This document shows positions 48,109 through 57,325 of a stretch of 64,000 nt of DNA, piece after piece; the first letter of the stretch is position 1, and every line of letters begins with the position of its first letter. The notes beneath the pieces were generated by a model. That model saw only the letters and a program-made list of their open reading frames with translations, made no database searches and had not been told where the DNA came from. Made by a program: the position numbers and the translations under genes. The DNA comes from Conchocele bisecta. Its lineage: Eukaryota > Mollusca > Bivalvia > Lucinida > Thyasiridae. The DNA lies in NCBI GenBank assembly GCA_029237695.1, contig CM055274.1, positions 64,601,484 through 64,665,483 on the forward strand, read 5' to 3'.

Positions 48109-48599
48109 AGGTACATACCCACTCAGTAGGCACATAATGTTCTGTATATCAGGGACATCATCTGAGACATTTTCTGGCAAAATAAACATTCATTCACCAT
48201 TACCCCACATATTAATTGGCATTATTATACATTTCATATCAGACGTAATTTCGTCCATGATATCAGGGGCGATAACCGTGTTTCCTTAAAATGTTAACGG
48301 ACAATACTATTTATTATCTGTATTTATTTTTTGATGTGCAATGATCATACTTTATAATCTGTCGAAAATATTATTTGTTCATGTGACGCATTTAATTAGT
48401 ATAAATAGTTACAAAATAGCAAGCCTTATTTGCATATGAAAATAGCCTGATACCATATCGCATCACTATCAGTAAAATAAACATTACTAAATGATATAGC
48501 GGGCACTCGTAATTTTTAGAACTGGTGGAATAGTGACACAATTATACACTTATTTAATTCCTATAAAGAGCATTTTGTGCATACTGTGGGCGTGTACCT
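48109..48599 (+). mobile_element. MITE family M, full copy with TTAA duplication
   Basis: Starts AGGTACATACCCACTCAGTA and ends ACTGTGGGCGTGTACCT, with TTAA on both sides (48,105-48,108 and 48,600-48,603). 491 bp, non-coding. TTAA targets and AGG-type ends fit Kolobok or piggyBac non-autonomous elements. The A-G start rather than CCC favours Kolobok, but this is an inference. Confidence 0.75.
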
Positions 48600-48603
48600 T
48601 TAA

Positions 48604-48860
48604 GGTAGGGGTCTCATCTATTTGGCATAAAATATTATACATAGGAATTAAATAAGGCTGAAAACTGTCACATCTAAATGGAGGAAAAAAATATGTCTCC
48701 TTAATGTATTATAACATTGGGATGTGGGAGTGCAGGTAAGCCCAGTAGTTGTGAAGTTTAGGCCAAACAAAATTCTGATTTTTTGGCCACCATGGCAGGC
48801 ACGGTATCTTAGATGATGACTCAATATTCCCTATTAGTAGGGACGATCTCAGTACAAATC
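48604..48860. other. No supported gene
   Basis: AT-rich, leading into the LINE fragment. Nothing recognised. Confidence 0.4.
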
Positions 48861-49145
48861 AAAGTATCAAAGTATCAAGTATTTTTTATTTATATAATGA
48901 TGTTTAATGCCTTATTGACATTTGTTTTTTACAAGACACTCATACAACTTATAATACCGCAAAGGAATGGGAATCGGAATCGGGGTCAGATGCAATATTT
49001 AGTGGTAACAGTAGTAATAGTGAAGGTGTAGGAATACTTTTTAATTCAAAGCTGGCATATATCTTGTAATATAAAATTATAGCCGTTATCCCTAGTAGAA
49101 TTCAAGCAATAAACGTATAAATAAACAGTAAAGACTTACAGGGTA
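48861..49145 (+). pseudogene. L1/Tx1-like LINE endonuclease, left part
   Basis: One frame reads LIDICFLQDTHTTYNTAKEW, then SGSDAIFSGNSSNSEGVGIL and FNSKLAYIL. FLQDTH is the LQ(E/D)TH catalytic block and SGNSSNSEGVGILFN matches the LINE at 33,620. After a stop, another frame gives AVIPSRIQAIN and INSKDLQ. The reading is interrupted at 49,146 by a hAT element and resumes at 51,319. Confidence 0.7.
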
Positions 49146-49501
49146 CAGGGCTGTACAAATTGATTTTTGAGGCACTTGTCCCGGACAAGTGACTTGAAAA
49201 AAGTGACTTGCCCTGACTTGTCCTGGAAAATATAATTTTCAGGGCAAGTAATTTTGAAAAAGTGACTTGTCCTCGTAAGGTTTCTTATACAAAACAAAAA
49301 CTATTATCATAGTTGTTAAATATAATACATTGACTTGGCACATATACATATTATATTAAATATCTATAATAATAAACATTGTACAGTACATACTTATTCT
49401 TGTGGTCTTTTGTCACTGTGCCACCGCGGACATAACGTTGCGACGAGTGCATACTCAAAACACATTTATCGACAATAATAAAACATAAAAATTGTTTCCT
49501 A

Positions 49502-50105
49502 AAATAATGAGAATCGTCTCGCGTTTTCGCGATCTCGCCTTTTCGCGATCTCGCCTTCCGCTTTTGAAAAAAATCGGATTAGTTTTGCTCATGCATGTGC
49601 GGCGTGTTTGCAAAACGCGAGATTGAATATGATAGAATTTCGCGTTTTCGTCTCGAAAGCTCGAAAACGCGAGGTTGCCACATGTCCCTAATAGGACACG
49701 TAAACATTGTATTACGAGACGATTCTCATGTGCTGCAAAAACATTTTAACGTTTTTATTAAGAAATAGAACAAATGTGGACAAACATCTATATTTCTTGA
49801 CAAAAAAAACATAATATGAAAAAAATGATACTTGTCTTAGGAGACGATTCTAATGTGCTGCCAATACACGTTTATTGAGCAAAAAAAACATATATCAATA
49901 CATGTTATTGGTTAGGCTACTGCATCGCATCGTCGACCTATACACAAGATCGTGAAAACGCGAGACCAAATCGCGAGGTGAAAACGTGAGATTCTATTGT
50001 ATTCATTCTCGCGTTTTCGTCTGGCTATCTCGCGTTTTCGAGACCGCGATGTCGCGTTTTCGCCTCGGCCTTTTCACGATGTCGCCTTCCGCTTTTGGAA
50101 ATATG
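49502..50105. repeat. CpG-rich TTTTCGCG motif cluster with inverted copies
   Basis: Repeats of gcgttttcgcgatctcgcct and gccttccgcttttg occur at 49,517-49,566 and 50,005-50,095. Inverted forms (cgaaaacgcgagg, gaaaacgcgagacc) lie at about 49,655 and 49,952, and ccaaaagcggaaggcgagat at about 50,522. Two gagacgattctcatgtgctg copies lie at 49,718 and 49,840. It forms an internal inverted-repeat structure within the hAT element. Confidence 0.6.
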
Positions 50106-50181
50106 TTTGTTCATGTCATTATGTGTGTGTAGAATGCATGCGTGTTGAAATTGAGTTTTGCGCATACATTACATGTACGTA

Positions 50182-50411
50182 CAGGGGCATAGCTAGCCAA
50201 TTTGAATCTGCAGGCCCGGTTGACGACTTTGAGCACTGTTGGTGCGAGCTAGGGGGATATGGGGGCTTGCCCCCCACCCCCCATAGAAAAAAAATCTAAA
50301 CTAGAAGGTAAATGATGCACTCTGGCACATTCCAGGTGTTTTTATTTTTTCCATTTTCTCAAATATTCTGCAGGCCCGGGCCTGCAGTGCCTTAATGCAG
50401 CTACGCGCCTG
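50182..50411. mobile_element. 230-bp hAT-like MITE with 5-bp target duplication
   Basis: CAGGGGCATAGCTAGCC at the left and GCAGCTACGCGCCTG at the right. The flanks are ACGTA (50,177-50,181 and 50,412-50,416). Inner inverted pair ctgcaggcccgg / cccgggcctgcag. It also has a GGGGGCTTGCCCCCCAC hairpin like the one in the 29,885 element. Confidence 0.75.
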
Positions 50412-50711
50412 ACGTACGTACGTAGAATGCAATTCGAACTAGATGCTTTATATGCATGTACGTACGTAGAACGCAAATCCAACACGCATGCTGTCTACTC
50501 ATGCATGGGCAAATCGTATTTCCAAAAGCGGAAGGCGAGATCGCAAAAGATTGTAACATAAAAAGAAATATGGCCGTATCCACCCATCCCCAATTAGCAC
50601 ATTTGCGACATATCATTTTCGGTCTAGCTGCACACCTGATGGTGTTTACAATCATCAGTCGGTAATCCAGTTTCACGTCGCTCGTTAGGAGTATTTCTTT
50701 CTTCGTTTATA

Positions 50712-50900
50712 AGGTATGGGTTGTGGCCTAGGGCTTAGAACACTGACTTCCAATCTGGAGGTTGTGGGTTCAAACATCGCCTTGGGAATCAAACATACCT
50801 TCATAGGATGTCCATCCAATTCAATTTCACTTTTTCCTTCATTTATGCCGCGTAGAAATGATAATTAAGAACCTTAAATTCCATTTCCACCCCGTGAAGG
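50712..50900 (+). mobile_element. tRNA-derived SINE head
   Basis: GGTTGTGGCCTAGGGCTTAG resembles a tRNA A box (TGGCnnAGnGG) and ggttgtgggttcaaacatcg holds a B box (GGTTCAAAC), about 40 bp apart. The same head occurs inverted at 57,245-57,320. Pol III origin is inferred from the boxes. Confidence 0.65.
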
Positions 50901-51318
50901 AACATTCATTTATTTCTCTAAAGTTAAGTGTCTTGGCCTGTCGACGCAGTGAGACGAAAACGTTAACATACATAAAATAAATTGATTGAGGCAGAATATT
51001 TTCGCTAATTCGCTAATTACTTTCAAATTAATATAATCAGGGTCGCTGTAGATTGCTATATCATTGTCTTGTGATACACAGGTACTGTGTAACACAGTAG
51101 CTGCGAATCGCCAGGACGCCCGCGGCATAATCGATCGATAAAGTGGTCAGTTTTGGGATTAAGTTTATGACAGTCCGGTTCCAAAAAACGGGCTTGTGGC
51201 GTTCTAACAGAAAATAGTGACTTGCCCGGGACTAAATTCCAGCATAGAGGCACTTGCCCGAGATTAAAACCGACTTGTCCCGGGCATCGGGCGTTCCAAT
51301 TTGTACAGCCCTGGGGTA

Positions 51319-51459
51319 CTCCTGATAAATATATATGGGCTAAACTCAGAAGGAAACACTTTTTTTAAACAACTAGATGACTTCATATCCCAGCATAAAA
51401 ACGAAAGAATGGTTATTGGTGGTGATTTTAATGTCACTCTAAAACTGCGAATTGGATAA
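51319..51459 (+). pseudogene. L1/Tx1-like LINE endonuclease, right part
   Basis: Reads LINIYGLNSEGNTFFKQLDD, then FISQHKNERMVIGGDFNVTL and a stop at 51,457. NIYGPN-like and GGDFN are the substrate- and metal-binding blocks of APE-type LINE endonucleases, and GGDFN is intact here. It continues the fragment ending at 49,145, from which it is separated by the hAT insertion. Confidence 0.75.
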
Positions 51460-52030
51460 AACCAGATGGCCGCGGCCCGCATGTTGAGCCCGCCGAGGCA
51501 TTTGATGGTCTCAGAGTGTATTTATTTGAAGCTTGATGCCCAATAAGCATACAAAGTTTCAAGCAAATTTGACTTACGGCAACAGAGATAGTAGGTATGT
51601 GAAAACTTAACGCAAATTTTGACAGAAACTTTAACGCAAGTCATTTGACCTTGACATAGGGGCACAGGGGCTGCATGAGTGGGACACAGAATGAATATAT
51701 GGATGATGACTAATAAGCATATGAAGTTTCAAGTCAATGTGACTTAGGACTGCAGAGATATAAGGTATTTAAAAACTTTAACGCAGATTTCGGAACTCAA
51801 ACTTCTAAGTCATTTGACCTTGACCTTGGGCACAGGGGCCGCATGAGTGGGATACAGCATGAATATATGGATCATGACTAATAAGCATATGAAGTTCAAG
51901 TCAATGTGACTTAGGACTGCAGAGATATAAGGTATTTAAAAACTTTAACGCAGATTTCGGAACACAAACTTCTAAGTCATTTGACCTTGACCTTGGGCAC
52001 AGGGGCCTCATGAGTGCAATCTTAAAAAAA
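51460..52030 (+). mobile_element. Family B-like element with three core units
   Basis: 5' start ACCAGATGGCCGCGGCCCGC (GGCCGCGGCC hairpin). Core units of about 180 bp with gaccttgaccttgggcacag, gaatatatggatgatgacta and aagcatatgaagtttcaagt. The 3' end is missing; sequence from 52,030 to 52,150 is unassigned. Confidence 0.6.
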
Positions 52031-52150
52031 GCGCAATCTTCCAAACAATGTAATACGATGTTATATACAATTTTAGTAGTAATTAGTAATGTTGTTTTCA
52101 AAGCTCGGTCTAAATGGAATGCAGAGTTTTCAGAAACAACTCTTAATTGA

Positions 52151-52299
52151 ACTAGAAATGTGGCCTGTCGGCACACGAATGCCCCCGCTGGCAGCCAAAG
52201 AAAACGAGGCATATTTGATTACAAGCCATTTACCCGAGTACGGACGGACGCCAGTAACACTATATGCCCCACTCACCATTCGGTTGCGGGGGCATAAAA
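52151..52299 (+). mobile_element. Family A element, minimal copy without core
   Basis: 5' end ACTAGAAATGTGGCCTGTCG, then only about 60 bp, acggacgg, and the 3' hairpin TATGCCCCACTCACCATTCG..GGGGGCATAAAA (52,263-52,297). It shows the two termini joined with almost nothing between them. Confidence 0.75.
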
Positions 52300-53700
52300 A
52301 GGTGAAGGTCAAGGTCGAAGTACTGGGTGGTGGAGTGTGTAGGGCATGTTCATATAGTTTAGTTTAAACATAGTTTATTGCATATAAATACAATAGGCTC
52401 GGGCTACAAGTTCTCTCAACATTAGTTACAGCCCTCACCTATGTTCATATGTATCATGTGTATAAATATTTAAGCGATTGGCAAAAGTATTGAGAAGTTA
52501 TTGTAGGATTGAGAAAGGTGCACGTAGATTTGTCCCAAAGTGCTAAGTAAACATTTAAAGTAAAAAAGGTGAAGGTCAAAGGTGAAGGTCGAAATACTGG
52601 GTGGTGGAGTGTGTAGGGCATGTTCATATGTATCATGTGTATAAATATTTAAGGGATTGGCAAAAGTATTGAGAAGTTATTGTAGGATTGAGAAACGAGC
52701 ACGTAGATTTGTCCCAAAGTGCTAAGTAAACTTATTTAAAGTAGAAATGAAAAAGTGAAGGTCAAAGGTGAAGGTCGAAGTACTGGGTGGTGGAGTGTGT
52801 AGGGCATGTTCATATGTATCATGTGTATAAATATTTAAGCGATTGGCAAAAGTATTGAGAAGTTATTGTAGGATTGAGAAACGTGCACATAGATTTGTCC
52901 CAAAGTGCCAAGCAAACATTTAAAGTGGAAAAGGCCAAGGCCAAAGGTACAAGGTCGAAGTACTGGGTGGTGGAGTGTGTAGGGCATGTTTCATATGTTT
53001 ATCATGTGTATAAATATTTAAGCGATTGGCAAAAGTATTGAGAAGTTATTGTAGGATTGAGAAACGTGCACGTAGATTTGTCCCAAAGTGCCAAGCAAAC
53101 ATTTAAAGTGGAAAAGGTCAAGGCCAAAGGTCAAGGTCGAAGTACTGGGTGGTGAAGTGTGTAGGGCATGTTCATATGTATTATGTGTATAAATATTTAA
53201 GCGATTGGCAAAAGTATTGAGAAGTTAATTGTAGGATTGAGAAACGTGCACGTAGATTTGTCCCAAAGTGCGAAGTAAACATTTAAAGTAGAAAAGGTGA
53301 AGGTCAAAGGTCAAGGTCGAAGTACTGGGTGGTGGAGTGTGTAGGGCATGTTCATATGTATCATGTGTATAAATAGTTAAGCGATTGGCAAAAGTATTGA
53401 GAAGTTATTGTAGGATTGAGAAACGTGCACGTAGATTTGTCCCAAAGTGCCAAGCAAACATTTAAAGTGGAAAATGTCAAGGCCAAAGGTGAAGGTTGAA
53501 GTACTGGGGGGTGGAGTGTGTAAGGGATTTTCATATGTATCACGTGTATAAATATTGACATAATATGTGAAGCCATGTAGAAGTTACTAAAGAATATAAT
53601 ATCGGGAAGTACGGACGGGACGACGTGTACGGGACGGACGTACGGACGGACGCTGGTAACACTATATGCCCCCGTACCTTTTGGTAGCGGGGGCATAAAA
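52300..53700 (+). repeat. Satellite of about 185 bp ending in a family A hairpin
   Basis: Seven units with gaaggtcaaaggtgaaggtc, gaagtactgggtggtggagt, gtgtagggcatgttcatatg, aagcgattggcaaaagtatt and cgtagatttgtcccaaagtg. The last unit leads into acggacggacg and the hairpin TATGCCCCCGTACCTTTTGG..GGGGGCATAAAA (53,664-53,700). A perfect DR1 half-site pair (AGGTCAAAGGTCA) lies at 53,301-53,313. Confidence 0.8.
52356..52440 (-). mobile_element. 85-bp retroposed LINE tail in satellite
   Basis: Flanked by ATGTTCATAT at 52,346-52,355 and 52,441-52,450 (10-bp target duplication). On the minus strand it ends caataaactatgtttaaact, resembling the 3' end of the LINE at 18,930 (aataaatattgtttaaa). This fits an extremely 5'-truncated copy of a related LINE. 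Confidence 0.75.
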
Positions 53701-54012
53701 ATTGTAAATACACAGTAGAAGCACTACTGGTATATGTTCAAAACTTAGGAATTTCCTGTACAAATGCTTCATGAAAATTATTGCCACAAACGATTATTTA
53801 TATAAATGCAGAATTGTAAATTCTAATTTATGCGATTTATGCAGTATGGCATCAGAAACAAACAAGCACTTATTTTGGGAATGCCAAAAATGTCAGCAAG
53901 TTTGGTCTCAGCTAAGCACGTTTTTACATGATAACGGTAGAAATAACGGAGCAACAACGAGACTATGTGATTTCGCAAACACCTTCAGCTTACAGCTATC
54001 ACCAATAAACAA
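53701..54012 (+). pseudogene. LINE C-terminal fragment (Cys/His cluster)
   Basis: Reads NFLYKCFMKIIATNDYLYKC, then NSNLCDLCSMASETNKHLFW and ECQKCQQVWSQLSTFL. The spacing C-x2-C-x8-H-x4-C with HLFW.C and a following W is the C-terminal zinc-finger-like motif of L1-clade ORF2 proteins. It begins directly after the family A hairpin and is cut by the SINE at 54,013. It could derive from the same LINE family as 48,861/51,319. Confidence 0.75.
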
Positions 54013-54485
54013 GAGAGTGAGTGAGTGAGTGAATAGGGTTTAACGTCCGCTTTTCTGACATAGAGGTACAAGCCACAGGGAGTCTACACGCAGACGGGTC
54101 AATGGGGTCGAGTCCCATATCAACCTGTCCAAGCGGGGTAAATCCCAACTTCAGAACTCAATATTTACAATCAAAATATATATTCAGTCCTGAAATTAGA
54201 ACAACCTGATCTGGTGCCAGGCCCTCGCCACACCAGCATCATTTATCCCATCCCCTAAAAGTAATAGGATTAGCGCTAATCTTACTTTTATATATGGGGC
54301 ATAGCCCGACTCAACTCTCACATACAAGAAAGCCAAAAATGTACATGAGGGCCAAATCCGGTATAGTGGGTTCCGGAAAGTATGAACCCAATCGTTAAGC
54401 CAGTTTAGTCGCCTTTTACGACAAGCAATGGCTACTGCAGCACTATTCTCAGGATCAGTTGATCCCGCCCCGGTGCCTGCACGGG
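54013..54485 (-). mobile_element. SINE-like retroposon S1, longest copy
   Basis: Plus-strand start (GTGA)n then gggtttaacgtccgctttt, the inverted 3' end. It shares gaaattagaacaacctgatc and ctggtgccaggcc with 13,915 and 35,418. It extends to gcctgcacggggc, with gtcgccttttacgacaagca before it. On the minus strand the element would start ccgtgcaggcaccggggcgg. B-box-like ggggtcgagtccc on the plus strand. Confidence 0.65.
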
Positions 54486-54778
54486 GCAATATACAAGAGA
54501 AAGAAGTGTCCCAAGGCCAGGAGTATCAGGGATACACTGGCCGTTCGAAAAGTAGCTTCCAAACTGGACGATTGCTCATGAATATCTTGAGGAACATTAT
54601 CACTGGTGCGATAGCAAATGATGATGTAGACGTAAACGTACATAACTTCGACACCGAGAGGCACCAAACATTGGAGAAGATCAAATGGCAACCTTTCAAG
54701 AGAAATAATAAATGTAAAGGCATTAACTTAATTTGCTTCTGTGGAAATTGGCAAAGAGCAGATCATCGATTGGTATAA
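54428..54778 (+). CDS. Unidentified open frame, partly SINE-derived
   Basis: The first 20 codons lie in the SINE. The rest (from about 54,490) is a 95-residue open stretch with a mixed hydrophilic composition and an HNFDTERHQTLEKIKWQPFK segment. I recognise no domain, and no convincing acceptor or donor flanks it. It may be chance or a fragment of an unknown element. Confidence 0.15.
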   Translation: MATAALFSGSVDPAPVPARGNIQEKEVSQGQEYQGYTGRSKSSFQTGRLLMNILRNIITGAIANDDVDVNVHNFDTERHQTLEKIKWQPFKRNNKCKGINLICFCGNWQRADHRLV

Positions 54779-55043
54779 TACGATGATACGGTACAAACGT
54801 ACCAATATTATATGATCATACGATATGCTCATTAAATATACCAACATTATACGTATACGATATGCATACGATATTTATATATACTGTTATAGTCAACAAA
54901 TCCTCATTTTGAGTATGAGATTAGAGTATGTGCCCAGAATGTTTTATAATCGCTAGCGCTGGCAAGTGACAAAACCACCATGTCCACTCGGGACAATGCC
55001 AGTATCCATAGGATTAATGCATGGACAATGCCTTAAGTAAAGC
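54779..55043. other. No supported gene
   Basis: AT-rich sequence with a short atacgatatg repetition near 54,780-54,870. Confidence 0.4.
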
Positions 55044-55048
55044 CTGTA

Positions 55049-55203
55049 CAGGGCACGAAAATTCTGGAAATTTTTACTTGTCCTTATTTTGACAGGAATG
55101 GCAAAATTAAGAAATCTACATTACAAAAAATTTAAATTTCCACTCGTCCTGCAGGTATTTCCACTCGTCAGGACGAGCGGACGAGTGGAATTTTTGTGCC
55201 TTG
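55049..55203. mobile_element. 155-bp hAT-like MITE with 5-bp target duplication
   Basis: CAGGGCACGAAAATTCTGG at the left and GGAATTTTTGTGCCTTG at the right. The flanks are CTGTA at 55,044-55,048 and 55,204-55,208. It contains actcgtcctgcagg and cactcgtcaggacgag repeats. It sits next to a strong minus-strand GTAAGTAC donor-like site (55,200-55,210). Confidence 0.75.
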
Positions 55204-55208
55204 CTGTA

Positions 55209-55388
55209 CTTACCGGAGACTGGGGGCAGGGCCGGGATCAGACTGAGTCAATGACTCGGGTTTATATACATGTAGGGTTTCCTCCAGAGTTACAAGGTAT
55301 ACATGGTATAGCCAGTAATGTAAGGGCAAAATGGCTATGTTGAAGAGGCCATATTTTTGTGGAAATATATTTTTTCGCAATAAAAACA
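55209..55388. other. Repeat flank with candidate minus-strand splice donor
   Basis: On the minus strand an open stretch ends CCCCAGTCTCCG|GTAAGTAC, giving EETLHVYKPESLTQSDPGP before the donor. No good acceptor was found, so I do not call an exon. The piece aaaatggctatgttgaagag at 55,329 is paralogous to 56,963 (aaaatgactatgttgaaaag). Confidence 0.25.
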
Positions 55389-56611
55389 CAGGGTTTCCGC
55401 TGGCGATCGCCACATTCGCATTTGGCGAATTTAAAAAGAAAGTGGCAAAAATAAATTTGATTTGGCGAAAAAAAATATCTAGTTACAATTTTCCGACCCG
55501 GCAGCCATACCTGGATTTTCCGTATCCGCCGTCTATAACTCTACGTTTTCCAATGAATAAATCAATAATCCCCAACACGCGAGACACAATTGTTTACAAA
55601 CACAGCTTTCTTATCTAAACGTGTGAAACATTGTGTGTATTCTATTGTGAAACATTGTGTGTATTCTATTGTGAAACATTGTGTGTATTCTATTGTGAAA
55701 CATTGTGTATTCTATTGTCAAACATTGTGTGTATTCTATTGTCAAACATTGTGTGTATTCTATTGTGAAACATTGTGTGTATTCTATTGTGAAACATTGT
55801 GTGTATTCTATTGTCAAACATTGTGTGTATTCTATTGTGAAACATTGTGTGTATTCTATTGTGATTGACACGGGTCACGTGCAGCGGTGATGTCATCTGT
55901 GATGTCATCTGTGATAAATTACCCTAGCAACACCGTGTACAGTGGTAATCATGGTAAAATCTGCATGTTTTTGGCGACTTTAGTGAAAACGTCCTAGACT
56001 GTATGAAAGTTTAAATTTTAATCTAGCGATTATTTGGCGACTGTTAAAAGAAAAGCCGCATTTGCCCTGAAACTTTCGCCATTTTTTTATTGATATTCAT
56101 GTAAGAATTGGTAACGTGTTCAAATAAACAATACAAACATCGTTTCATGATTTCTTTCTTGATGTAAAAATTCCCATATCCTAAATAATTCATTAAGCAG
56201 AAGTATAATTATGGTGAACTCTTTTCGCCAATAAGCCATGATGGGTAATTACCGATTGGCGACACTTGGGTCAAAGCTAATTAGATCGCAATTAACGCGA
56301 TTCTCAATAACATTTTCACCAATTAGCCATGTCGGTAATTTAGCAACTAACGATGGCTGTTAACAGCGTTATTCTAATCAAATGATTATGTGTTAATTAA
56401 TTAACTGAACGCAGTTTAGATGGTCCAAGTGCAGATATGTTTGATTTCAAGAGAGCATTTGATAAGTGGGCAGAGAAGAAGCAGAGACAAATCTTGAATG
56501 TATGGAAGTGAAGTTGTAGTGACTTTGAATAATGTTTTTGAATAATTTTCGCGCGCGCTTTACAACAAAAGAAAAGTGGCGAATTTTTTATTTTCTCCAG
56601 TGGAAACCCTG
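55389..56611. mobile_element. 1.2-kb hAT-like element with 6-bp target duplication
   Basis: Ends CAGGGTTTCCGCTGG and CCAGTGGAAACCCTG, flanked by AAAACA at 55,383-55,388 and 56,612-56,617. The paralogous sequence at 57,010-57,030 (ataaaaacactggtgcaa) is an empty site. Interior tttggcgaattt / atttggcgact motifs are repeated on both sides. Non-coding apart from artefacts of the 24-bp minisatellite. Confidence 0.8.
55621..55866 (+). repeat. 24-bp minisatellite, about ten copies
   Basis: Unit gtgaaacattgtgtgtattc plus tatt, almost identical between copies (one lacks GT, several have GTCAAA for GTGAAA). It is open in all forward and reverse frames because the period is a multiple of three. This is not evidence for a protein. 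Confidence 0.9.
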
Positions 56612-56787
56612 AAAACACCATGGTGCACCAGAGTTCTAGCTAAGGTGTGTATTGGCGTATTTTACGCACTTATTTTAGCAGAATACGAAGTAATTATCAA
56701 AAGTGGGAGTACAAAATACTCATAGCAATGTGAAAATACGCATTGATTTTCAAATTCAGTAGTGAAAATACTGAAAATATAGAATAA

Positions 56788-56962
56788 CAATATGGATGAT
56801 GATAAAAGAGGCATATGAAGTTTCAATCAGACTTAGGGTTGTGGAGATATTTGGTACTTAAAAACCTTTAACGCAAATGCAGCATATTCATGTCGGCTGC
56901 ACAGACGCAGACGCATGCCAAAAGCGGCGACTACATCACGCCGACACGGGCGTGATAAAAAT
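56788..56962 (+). mobile_element. Family B 3' end
   Basis: atggatgatgataaaagagg, catatgaagtttcaatcaga, then gcagacgcatgccaaaagcg and a hairpin TCACGCCGACACGGGCGTGA followed by TAAAAA (56,932-56,958). Only one unit and the 3' terminus are left. Confidence 0.6.
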
Positions 56963-57136
56963 GACTATGTTGAAAAGGCCATATTTTTGTGAGAGAAAAA
57001 AAATTAAGCTATAAAAACACTGGTGCAAATGTTCAATATTTGCAGAAGACATGTGTAAAGTTTCAGATCGATTGACAGAAAGCTACCGGAGTTTATTACA
57101 CAAATTATGCAGTACAATGTGAAAAAGTGAAAAGTG
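56963..57136. other. Paralogue of the hAT flank; otherwise unassigned
   Basis: 56,963-57,035 matches 55,329-55,388 plus 56,612-56,640 and so preserves the pre-insertion state. The rest has no recognised feature. Confidence 0.5.
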
Positions 57137-57325
57137 AAAGGGTTTAACGTCCCAGCAACAGCTACGGTCATATAGAGACGGGACCACAATTTAAAGTCTC
57201 ATCCAACAGACCAGTGGGATGGAAATACTATGAAAGTATTTTTGATGCCCAAAGCGAGGTATGAACCCACAACCTCTGGATTGGAAGTCGGGTGTTCTAA
57301 CCCCTCGGCCACAACCCATCCCCAG
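57137..57325 (-). mobile_element. tRNA-derived SINE, minus strand
   Basis: Minus-strand head: TGGGTTGTGGCCGAGGGGTT (A box), then ggttgtgggttcatacctcg (B box). 3' end gctgttgctgggacgttaaa followed by cccttt. The same tRNA-like head is at 50,712, and the CGTTAAAC end is shared with S1. The (T)n-type direct flank was not found. Confidence 0.7.

Larger units (their letters stand above)
49146..51313. mobile_element. 2.17-kb hAT-like element with 5-bp target duplication
   Basis: Ends are CAGGGCTGTACAAATTG and CAATTTGTACAGCCCTG (17-bp perfect TIR), flanked by GGGTA at 49,141-49,145 and 51,314-51,318. Both subterminal regions carry several gacttgtcc / cacttgcccgg repeats, the usual clustered transposase-binding style of hAT elements. 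It contains the TTTTCGCG-rich zone, a nested 230-bp hAT-like MITE and a tRNA-like SINE head. No transposase frame was recognised, so it is non-autonomous. Confidence 0.85.

Noticed and set aside
54428..54778. A real host exon on the plus strand
   Set aside because: The start codon and first 20 codons lie in a SINE, no splice sites fit, and no domain is recognised. Listed only as a low-confidence frame.
55210..55413. Minus-strand exon ending at CTCCG|GTAAGTAC
   Set aside because: The donor is strong, but no acceptor with a pyrimidine tract was found upstream, and the upstream part lies in a repeat flank and a hAT end.
55590..55908. Repeated peptides such as KHCVYSIV and NRIHTMFH in five frames
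   Set aside because: The 24-bp period is a multiple of three and free of stops, so both strands are open by chance.
57137..57325. A functional tRNA gene on the minus strand
   Set aside because: A and B boxes are present, but the cloverleaf arms do not pair convincingly and the sequence continues into a SINE body. The same head at 50,712 is diverged.
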